Source: Siphonodentalium dalli
Taxonomy: Eukaryota > Mollusca > Scaphopoda > Gadilida > Siphonodentaliidae
Assembly: GCA_032622095.1 (NCBI GenBank)
Contig: CP136061.1
Location: forward strand, 221,621,148 to 221,685,147
Length of the DNA: 64,000 nucleotides
Reading direction: 5' to 3'
Shown piece by piece: positions 57,701-64,000 of this stretch. Each line of letters opens with the position of its first letter. Position 1 is the first letter of the stretch. The notes under the pieces were generated by a model, which did not search any database, was not told the origin of the DNA, and saw nothing but the letters and a program-made list of their open reading frames with translations. A program made the translations under genes and the position numbers.

Positions 57701-60700
57701 ATGCGTCATTTAATACTTAACCCTTTCATGTTGGGAGCTGCGCAGGTGCAGCATTAAAGATCCTGTGCCAGTGCATTCTCTTCTATATGCAAGGCTACCA
57801 TAGGGAGCCTTGCATATTCAAGAGAATGCACTGGTGTGCAAGGTCAAGGTAAATATTGTTAGGTGGGAGACTTGCATATATAAGAGAATGCATTGGCATA
57901 GGGTTTATGCAATATTTTAGGAAGCTCAAGTCATGGAAGGGTTAATTTGATATGGAGGAATCTCTCTTCAACTGGATGAGTCAGGTTAATACAGGGACCA
58001 GCCTGGAGGTTTAAAATTGGGAGAAGTCACTTCTCCCTCTTTTGTTATCAGGGAGATTTGGACCGTTATGAGGGAGAAGTAAAAATTAATGTACCGGTAG
58101 TTCAATTTGCACCCCCACATCACCCTTTTATGATCAAATAAGTATTATGCAACACAAGAGGCCATTTATAAAACCATTGTAGGGAGTAAGAACACCATTA
58201 TAATCAGTAAATATACTTTAAATAATATGTTGGGATATACGCATGCTTATATTATGAGAGAGGTCACTTCTGCCTGTGACAAAAATAGGGAGAATTGGCA
58301 CATTTTAGGGAAAAGATATCTCCCAAGTGGCCCTCAAGGCTGGTCCCTGGGTTAATATACAGTAATGCTCTAATTAATCGACTCCATAACCACAGCAGAA
58401 TTATGGGTAACCGAGAGCTTTCCGATGAATGGCAACAAGCCATATTTCCGACTAAATCCTGAAAAGTTACTCATAATTCTGCTGTGGTTATGGAGTCGAT
58501 TAATTAGAGCATTGCTGTATGGTAGTGAAAAAGAGTTGCAGAATTTATTAAGTTTGCAGTCATTCAGATATAAGAATAGTATTACTAAAACCATTATAGA
58601 TTTCAGTAGATCTATTACATGAACTATGTATATTTACCGTTTCCAGTCGATGACCTCTGAGAATGGCAGGACATAACCATCGGCAATGACCACTGGGATA
58701 CACCCTGTCATCATGGTATCAAACAGAGCTGTTTGTGTGAGTCTAGACCCACGGACAACCAAGCAAAATGTTCCCTCCTGAAAGTAGGAGAATTTATGAT
58801 GATCGCATTGAATAATATTGGCATAAATACATGTATATTATACATTTGAAGACCTGTTCGGAATAAATTGGCAGATGACAGTGTAATGAAAAGATAATAC
58901 AAGTGCAGACGAATTCAAATTCAAAACGAACTTATTATCTGAACATTTCCTAAGGATAACTACTCAGCAATGAGTATTTAGTATAGAAAGGATTAAAATG
59001 CCACATTCACTGGGTTGTAGGTCAAAATTTAGATATTTCAAATATTATCGAAAACATTGTATAAAGAGTCAAGTATTAAATGTAATTCATTTTATTCAGT
59101 CTATATCCATAGATGACCTTGCCATGCCATGAATTTATGTAAATAGGAACAAGGAAATTATTAGAAATAATAAGACATTATTAAATATCTCAAGTTTTAT
59201 AATTTTCCTGATTTTCTCATGATATTGTCTGGTGGCTGCACTTCGCCAAACACAGCTGAGAACATTGATGCAATGAAAAATACGGAAAACGGCCTGGCCC
59301 ATAAGCTTTACAGGGGAATGAAACACAATTTCATATAGATGGACATGTATGTCAACTGCGAACAACAAGTGAAAAGAAGTTTTTTGTTGTTGTTTGCATT
59401 CATCATTAAAAAGTTGTCGTTGGGTTTGATAACATTGGTTACCTCAGTTTTTAAAATATTTTTTCTTAAACTTTAAATCAGACCTACATGTAAACGATGT
59501 TTGACTCCAATACCAATCAGTGAATACAGGTGATTTAATACATGTACCAAAAACCATGGGATAAAAACCACTGCATCTTAACAGGAAATCTTTTTTACCT
59601 GTAGTAGTTGTGGATAGTCATACATCTTGGTACCACTACATCTGAACAAGTAATCTTTCTTCTCACATCTATCAACTATCAACACATTCTTGTTTATTTG
59701 GGCAAGTTTATCGATCTCTTCCTTGTATTCTCGGTGCAAACCGAATTGAGAAGATATCAGTAACCATTTTCTTTTTTCTCTGAAAAAAAAAAATGAGTAA
59801 TATATACATCGGAATGGTTTCTCATCTTTTTAAGAGATTTTCAGATATTATATGTAGATGCCAGGCAGAGAAACATCATACTTATATATTTACAATTAAA
59901 ATTATCATTTTACCATGCAACCAAATGCCTGCAAAATAAGACTATATACAGGCCATACAACATTTATATGTACATGTGAGGATTTGCTGAAAGTGAGCTT
60001 TTACAGCATTCACCATCTCAAACTAACACCTGTGCAATTTGTTAGCCATGGAGTTGATAGAGTATGGATGCATGGCATACATGCAACTATCCAATCTGTT
60101 GATGATGCCACAATTCTATTAATGGTTCAACCACAATTAGCATGCATTTTCAAATTCCATATAAAATTTTATCATATGACTCAATCATTATTTACGTTGG
60201 AAAGTATGTCATAAATCAATTTCATATGAACTACTAGTTCATATCACCTTCCGATAATTTGATTGGTTTGTTGACAAATAGTGTGTTCTGATTGGTTGAA
60301 TGGCAGCCTGGGCAGAGCCGCATCTCTAACTAAATGCAGGTCAAATTCGTGCGCGTCAATCAACGCGATACCGAAATTCTCGCAATTATAATCTTGAAAT
60401 ATATAGTTATGGATATTGTTATACGATAAATAGAATATGTAATTCGTATTTATCTAATAAACATACGATAAAATGTCACAAACTGAGAACAGAATAGCGC
60501 ACTATATCTTCGCGTGCATATTATTTCTGCTAGTTCACCAGGTGAAATTGGGCTTCCGGTGCAATGAAGTGACGTCACATTAACCTTTTGCTGCCGATGC
60601 CATATAGCTATTTAGTGATTTGTGTGCGTTTTGGACATCATAATCAATTTATAGGTGTCATATGATAAATAGAATATGTAATTCGTGTTTATCTCATATG

Positions 60701-63441
60701 ATATTTATGAAACTCGTCACGAATTTTCAGTTTTCTCTCGCCGGGGGGTCGAGAAAACTGAAAATTCTTAGACTCTTTCATAAATATCATATGAGAGAAA
60801 CACTCATTTCATATCCTCTATTTATGATTAGTTGATATCAAAAATGGCTTTAAATTCAGATATGATTGAATGGTAGCTGAGTGTTAATAATGAGGACTTA
60901 CTCACAAGGATTTACAATTAAGATTTGTATGGTAGTTGAGATGAGTGTTTTACACAAGGACTTATATGTAAGATTTGTATGGTAGTTGAGTATTATACAA
61001 AACATGCAAGATTTGTATGATAGTTGAGTAATATACACAAGGAGTTACAAGTAAGATTTGTATAGTTGAGTAATATACACAAGGAGTTACACGTAAGATG
61101 TGTATGGTAGTTGTGTATTAAACCCAAGGACTTACACATAAGATTAGGGCTGCAATGATTCATCACGATTCTGATGCATCACCATTTAAATTCACGAGGC
61201 AATGCATCATATTGGGAGGGTGCAAAAAACAATTTATATATGCAGAGTTATCAATAGTCAGATATTCAAATTTTTCCTCTCAAAACTTCCCATCTTGGCA
61301 GTTCTGGGACTGTATAAGCAATGGTATACCTGGCCATGAATTTTGGTAACTTTAGTTCGGATTTGTAATTTACTTCAATAAATATGCTGAGGAGAATTCT
61401 GATGAAAATATACATACTAAAAATGATTAAGTGGTTCATCTAGTTTTAACAGCCATCAGTTGCCAAAAATTTGCATCGCGATACACATTTCATCATGAAT
61501 GACATGATAGTAAAATTGTGATTCACATCACATCGCTAAGGTCTGAATCATTGCACCCTACATAAGATGTCTATGGTAGTTGAGCATTAAACTCAAGGAC
61601 TTACACGCAAGATGTGTACATGTGTATGGTAATCGAGTATTATACAGAAGGACTTACATGTAAGATTTATATAGTAGTTGAGAATTAGTAACAAGGGCTT
61701 ACACATAAGATTTGTACGGAAGTTAAATATTATACACAAGAACTTACAAGTAAGATTTGTACAGTAGTTGAATATTATACACAAGTAAGATTTTACGGTA
61801 TACACAAGGACTTACACATAAGATTTGTACGGTAGTTGAGTATTATACACAAGGACTTACATGTAAGGTTTGTACAGCGGTATACACAAGGACTTACAAG
61901 TAAGATTTGTATGTAGTTGAGTATTATACACAAGGACTTACAAGTAAGATTTGTATGGTAGTTGAGAATTTATAACAAGGGGGTTGAAGAGAGGAATGTC
62001 GATATCGAATGCCCGTCGATAGGACCAGGTGGAGAAACCGCTGCCTGCTATCATAGCCTTTCCAGAATCCACTTCAATCACTGTGCTGTAGTCTGGAGGA
62101 GACCCTGGTACCATGTTGAAAAGCAAGTGGTTCGTTCCATTCTTCCACCTAAAATAGAAGTGGTTTGATTCATTATTCAACCTAGTATAAAAGTGGCTCA
62201 TTCCATTATTCCACCTAATAAATGAAATTGGATATCAGAGACATTTGAAGGAGGGAGAATGGCGAGAGGATATATTGACTTCCGACTTGTTCCGACTTCT
62301 GGGGTTAGGAACAGGCTCAAATAATAGTGCTGGTCATTCGCAGAATGAGGTCCCCAGAGGGTGAATTTATGAAATGATACTTCCTGCACAGCGGATTAGC
62401 GTCGCTAACTTCATCCTGTAGGGACCTCATTATGCATGGCCTCATTTGCTATGGGATATCTAGATGGATTTAAGTTCCCAGATGGCAGATGGTGAGGATG
62501 GTGATGTGCACCCATTGGGCACCTCGATAATGCATTGTGTCATCTGCCATTTGGGGATATAGAGAAACTATACTAAAAAAGAAAAAGATAATTTCTAAAG
62601 AAGTTTCTGAAGAAACTAAATCTTTTATTTGAAAATAAAGATACTTTCCGGAGAAGATGAGGCCTATGAGGTGCCCAGATGGTAAATTTAGTGATGCTAA
62701 CCCAGCTGTGTGGGGTAGTGTCACTAAATTCATCCTCTGGTGACCTCATTCTGCAAATGACCAGCACCATATTTTGAGGCTTGTTAGGAAGTGTATGCAT
62801 AGATGCATAAAACAACAGGCTCCATAGGATTGCTTAACTTAAAGGCAGTGACGCAGTGTGGGCAACTTAAGTCTCAAACAAAATTCATGAGTGAGGAAAA
62901 CTAAAATGTAGTAATGTACAGTAACTCACCATTGAAGAGTCGATAGTACTCTACTGATGTCAGCCCCTTGTATGCTGTTCTGGTTAAGTAGATCAATTGA
63001 TGGAACAAACAAACACGCAGACGTCGGGTCATCCGTGTAGAACGGACTGTCAATAATAGTCTCTAAAACTTCATAAAACTCTTTAGAAATCGGCGGCGTC
63101 AAAATATTCCCATCTTCTGACACATAGTCTCTATATGGGTACACATATATACTTATCCTAGATGAATCATCAAAACCACAGTTATACACATCAAAGCATG
63201 TATGGTGACTACAACTTTTGTCTCTAGGAAGAGGCTTTGGTATATCATTGCCAACATCCACTCTCTCGCTATTTATGAAATTTAGCGTTCGTTTCTTGGC
63301 ATCAGATTCAACATCGGAAGGATGCCACAGAAACAAAAAGAAGGAGATAGCCGATCCGATACATATACTAAGAATGAGCACATAGTAAAGCTTCCTGTAA
63401 GATCCCATCATATTCCGTCTTCCAGGAAACTTTTTTGACAT
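45419..63441 (-). CDS. EXT2: Exostosin-2, heparan sulfate glucuronyl/N-acetylglucosaminyltransferase subunit (10 coding exons, complete)
   Basis: Ten exons total 2112 nt with the stop and give 703 residues, against about 718 in human EXT2. EXT2 pairs with EXT1 in the Golgi to polymerise heparan sulfate. The protein shows a short cytosolic start, a signal-anchor (about 18-39, [20 protein letters not shown]), the conserved [15 protein letters not shown] segment and an exostosin/GT47 region (about 80-380). It then has a GT64 region (about 430-700) with [20 protein letters not shown], the metal-binding-type DDD (523-525) and CEDIAMNFL. It ends in NDIGSL as in vertebrate EXT2. Two in-frame TGA codons sit 12-15 nt before the ATG at 63441, fixing the start. 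All ten joins keep frame and agree with EXT2 throughout. Confidence 0.98.
45770..46669 (-). other. EXT2 intron 9, short shared repeat
   Basis: 'ttgttgaacttattatctgaacatttcctaag' (about 45893-45925) recurs near 55155 and 58922. The rest is unremarkable. Confidence 0.45.
46670..46813 (-). CDS. EXT2: EXT2 coding exon 9
   Basis: This exon is 144 nt, phase 0, acceptor gtcttcag, donor gtacaa. It encodes [20 protein letters not shown] then [20 protein letters not shown]. Confidence 0.96.
47241..47337 (-). CDS. EXT2: EXT2 coding exon 8 (DDD motif)
   Basis: This exon is 97 nt, acceptor gcttccag, donor gtttgt. It encodes [20 protein letters not shown] then [12 protein letters not shown]. The DDD (523-525) is the expected donor-sugar/metal site. 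A 6.8 kb intron holding the 5.5 kb inverted element separates it from exon 7. Confidence 0.96.
47636..48008. mobile_element. TTAA-family foldback, left end lost
   Basis: Two 'cattctcttatatatgcgag' hairpins and the right end TGTTGGGTAAAGGG-TTAA. The left starts inside the element at 'cgtgccaatgc'. Confidence 0.85.
48058..48365. mobile_element. ~308-bp foldback with TTTTTCCTCAAGGGAAGCCC ends
   Basis: Ends TTTTTCCTCAAGGGAAGCCC and inverse. The flanks are themselves inverted ('aattttaaattag' type). The left ~200 bp is nearly identical, inverted, to 53335-53515. Confidence 0.78.
48390..53541. mobile_element. 5.15 kb terminally inverted element in EXT2 intron 7
   Basis: Left end TTTTTCCGCCAAGGAGAAGC, right end exactly inverse (53498-53541). 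The interior is less AT-rich and holds three diverged copies of a block around 'ggattggttgcccgaatct' (about 48850, 49650, 50680) and two of 'ccagggggacaagac' (about 49496, 50187). No transposase, reverse transcriptase or recombinase was recognised, so it is non-autonomous or of an unrecognised class. Confidence 0.65.
50820..51480. repeat. Degenerate tandem units inside the 5.15 kb element
   Basis: 'aatagaa(a/g)g(a)gaagagccatg(t)tttgg(a)ctct' followed by 'caatataaatgca' recurs about three times at 150-200 bp spacing. Confidence 0.65.
53724..53957. mobile_element. TTAA-flanked foldback, CATGACTGGAGC subfamily
   Basis: TTAA-CCCTTTCATGATGGGTGC to 'cagtcatgaaaggg'-TTAA, two hairpins, 234 bp. Confidence 0.88.
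54148..54217 (-). CDS. EXT2: EXT2 coding exon 7
   Basis: This exon is 70 nt, acceptor attttag, donor gtacaa. It encodes [20 protein letters not shown] then SN, aligning to '[22 protein letters not shown]' of human EXT2. It is found only by joining frames because it is short. Confidence 0.94.
54627..54810 (-). CDS. EXT2: EXT2 coding exon 6
   Basis: This exon is 184 nt, acceptor gttttcag, donor gtaagt. It encodes [20 protein letters not shown] and [19 protein letters not shown], the start of the GT64 domain and its nucleotide-sugar binding fold. Confidence 0.96.
55257..55666. mobile_element. 'gaggtcccc' foldback element
   Basis: Two outer 'gaatgaggt(t/c)cccagagggtgaattt' hairpins around the usual interior. 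Lies 23 bp from EXT2 exon 5 on its donor side. Confidence 0.8.
55689..55914 (-). CDS. EXT2: EXT2 coding exon 5
   Basis: This exon is 226 nt, acceptor ttttccag, donor gtaaga. It encodes [17 protein letters not shown] through [20 protein letters not shown], the helical region linking the GT47 and GT64 modules. Confidence 0.95.
56074..56326. mobile_element. TTAA-family foldback, left site GTAA
   Basis: 'ccctt-ccatgactggagc' to 'cgtcatgaaaggg'-TTAA, with a partly deleted second hairpin. Confidence 0.82.
56706..57529. mobile_element. hAT-type element, 824 bp, exact 8-bp duplication
   Basis: CAGACCTGTTAACC to GGTTAACAGGTCTG. CTTCTGAG at 56698-56705 and 57530-57537. Interior 'ctcccggat' motifs recur near both ends. 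No long reading frame. Confidence 0.92.
57717..57945. mobile_element. TTAA-flanked foldback
   Basis: TTAA-CCCTTTCATGTTGGGAGC to 'agtcatggaaggg'-TTAA. Second hairpin reduced to one arm. Confidence 0.86.
57992..58349. mobile_element. hAT-type MITE, 358 bp, exact 8-bp duplication
   Basis: CAGGGACCAGCCTGGAGG to CCTCAAGGCTGGTCCCTG. GGTTAATA at 57984-57991 and 58350-58357. Confidence 0.93.
58358..58519. mobile_element. TA-flanked palindromic MITE, left arm shortened
   Basis: Starts immediately after the 8-bp duplication of the preceding hAT element. TA on both sides. Left arm jumps to 'ccgagagctttcc'. Confidence 0.87.
58638..58777 (-). CDS. EXT2: EXT2 coding exon 4
   Basis: This exon is 140 nt, acceptor actttcag, donor gtaaat. 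It encodes [20 protein letters not shown] then [20 protein letters not shown], the most conserved exostosin/GT47 block. Confidence 0.96.
58778..59598 (-). other. EXT2 intron 3, nothing notable
   Basis: AT-rich. Only the short shared block 'gaacttattatctgaacatttcc' near 58925 was recognised. Confidence 0.35.
59599..59779 (-). CDS. EXT2: EXT2 coding exon 3
   Basis: This exon is 181 nt, acceptor tttttcag, donor gtaaaa. It encodes [20 protein letters not shown] and VLIVDRC, ending YDYPQLLQ, matching the human 'FLLSSQVGLHPEY..FDYPQVLQ' segment. The donor is weak at +5/+6. Confidence 0.94.
60655..60835. repeat. Foldback around 'gagaaaactgaaaattc'
   Basis: 'atagaatatgtaattcgtgtttatctcatatgat' and inverse flank the stem 'attttcagttttctc/gagaaaactgaaaat' with a G-rich loop. 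An unpaired partial copy lies near 60425. Confidence 0.72.
60895..61984 (-). repeat. ~45-50-bp minisatellite built from the EXT2 exon 2 splice donor
   Basis: On the - strand each unit reads roughly 'caactaccatacaaatctta' then 'cttGTAAGTcc'. The array runs from inside exon 2 (last ~40 nt) through the intron and is split by unrelated sequence at 61146-61560. Apart from the real donor, seven units keep GTAAGT and one has GTAAGC. Confidence 0.88.
61146..61560. other. Insertion splitting the donor minisatellite
   Basis: 'agggctgcaatgattcatcacgat' on the left and 'ctgaatcattgcaccct' on the right look like inverted ends of a ~415-bp element. Class unclear. Confidence 0.55.
61942..62148 (-). CDS. 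EXT2: EXT2 coding exon 2
   Basis: This exon is 207 nt, acceptor attttag, donor gtaagt (61941-61936). It encodes [38 protein letters not shown] and ends near QLPYKSY. The last ~40 nt and the donor are homologous to the unit of the minisatellite that fills the following intron. Confidence 0.95.
62312..62783. mobile_element. 'gaggtcccc' foldback, variant ends, near 8-bp duplication
   Basis: 'caggctcaaataatagtgctgg' and inverse 'ccagcaccatattttgaggcttg'. TTAGGAA occurs on both flanks, supporting an 8-bp target duplication with one ambiguous base. Confidence 0.78.
62930..63441 (-). CDS. EXT2: EXT2 coding exon 1
   Basis: This exon is 512 nt from ATG, encoding the cytosolic start, membrane anchor, stem and start of the GT47 region ([33 protein letters not shown]). 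Donor gtgagt follows 62930, splitting a Trp codon after two bases. A splice acceptor tttttttcag ends at 63470, so a separate 5'-UTR exon is likely. Confidence 0.96.
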
Positions 63442-63469
63442 ATCGTAGTTTCATCAAACATTACATCAA

Positions 63470-63480
63470 CTGAAAAAAAT
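63470..63480 (-). other. Splice acceptor of a 5'-UTR intron of EXT2
   Basis: A pyrimidine run ending in CAG lies 29 nt before the EXT2 ATG on the - strand. It suggests transcription starts in an exon further right. I could not place that exon or a promoter in 63481-64000. Confidence 0.55.
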
Positions 63481-64000
63481 ATACCAGTATGAAAACAAAT
63501 GCATACATGTACAGGGTATAGAATGGCTTGTCACAGCCTAATGTGTGTACATACATGTACATCACCCACGGAGCAACTAGAAGCCCCATTATTCAGTAAA
63601 TAGATTGATCTGAGCACACACCTATTTGTACCGTTCGAACATGTTCTCCACATCATGTCTCATTATTAAGAGGTGAGATGATATATATGGCAGCTTATCT
63701 TATCTAAGACCTCACTTCCTCAACTCGATGTGATGTGGAGACTCAGATAAATTCAATGTACCGGTATATAGTGATGATATGTATATATTATAGAGCCAGT
63801 CAGCTACCATTTTTCTATGTTTGAGTGTGATTTACTGGCTGTAGAATCATAATAAATGTGTAAGTACTGTGAGTCTGTGAGTACAAAAAACTATTGGGGC
63901 AATGTGCCAATGTCATTGAAACATATACGGTACATCTGTTCCCACCTGGAATGTGCAATTAATTCATTTACTATTCACTGATTGGCTGGTACATCATTTA
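63481..64000. other. Upstream of the EXT2 coding start, nothing placed
   Basis: It should contain the 5'-UTR intron and perhaps the promoter. No TATA-like or other site could be assigned with any confidence. Confidence 0.3.

Noticed and set aside
61593-61805. 70-residue frame with repeated '[11 protein letters not shown]' type units
   Set aside because: It is the donor minisatellite translated, not a protein.

Overview
This is intron-rich, AT-rich animal DNA. It holds two protein-coding genes arranged tail to tail and a very dense population of small DNA-transposon derivatives. I see no bacterial signatures. The gene structures and the conserved EXT2 protein fit an invertebrate metazoan, perhaps a marine lophotrochozoan or invertebrate deuterostome. 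I cannot name the species from the sequence.

Left gene (5492-25165, + strand): ten spliced exons encode a kexin/furin-family proprotein convertase from mid-prodomain to the stop codon, 739 residues in the window. The exon joins keep frame throughout, and the Asp/His/Asn/Ser catalytic apparatus is intact. There is no Cys-rich or transmembrane region after the P domain. The tail is soluble, highly charged and ends in a predicted amphipathic helix, which resembles PC1/3 most. The exon or exons for the signal peptide and first half of the prodomain were not found and probably lie upstream of the window.

Right gene (63441-45419, - strand): ten coding exons give a complete 703-residue exostosin-2 (EXT2), the Golgi heparan-sulfate co-polymerase. 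It has an N-terminal membrane anchor, a GT47 region and a GT64 region with a DDD motif. The two genes converge on a roughly 20 kb gene-free interval (25.2-45.4 kb) filled with repeats.

Repeats by family. (1) TTAA-flanked foldback elements beginning CCCTT (piggyBac-like), in several end-sequence subfamilies that share one internal hairpin. (2) Palindromes of about 215 bp with CAGTAATGC ends and TA duplications (Tc1/mariner-like). (3) Foldbacks carrying 'cagaatgaggtcccc', one of them with an exact 8-bp duplication. (4) hAT-type elements with exact 8-bp duplications at 8.5, 35.0, 56.7 and 58.0 kb. (5) A Tigger/pogo-like element at 19.4 kb. (6) A PIF/Harbinger-like element at 36.4 kb carrying a broken Myb/SANT-like exon. 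(7) A tRNA-like palindrome at 26.7 kb. (8) A large inverted repeat around a 44-bp minisatellite at 35.9-41.5 kb. (9) A 5.5 kb terminally inverted element inside an EXT2 intron at 48.1-53.5 kb. Several nested insertions give internal proof of the target-site duplications. In two places repeats touch gene expression directly: foldbacks lie within 19-35 nt of several convertase splice sites, and a minisatellite has multiplied the EXT2 exon 2 splice donor.

All coordinates come from reading the sequence by eye. Family-level transposon assignments rest on end motifs and duplications, not on database searches.
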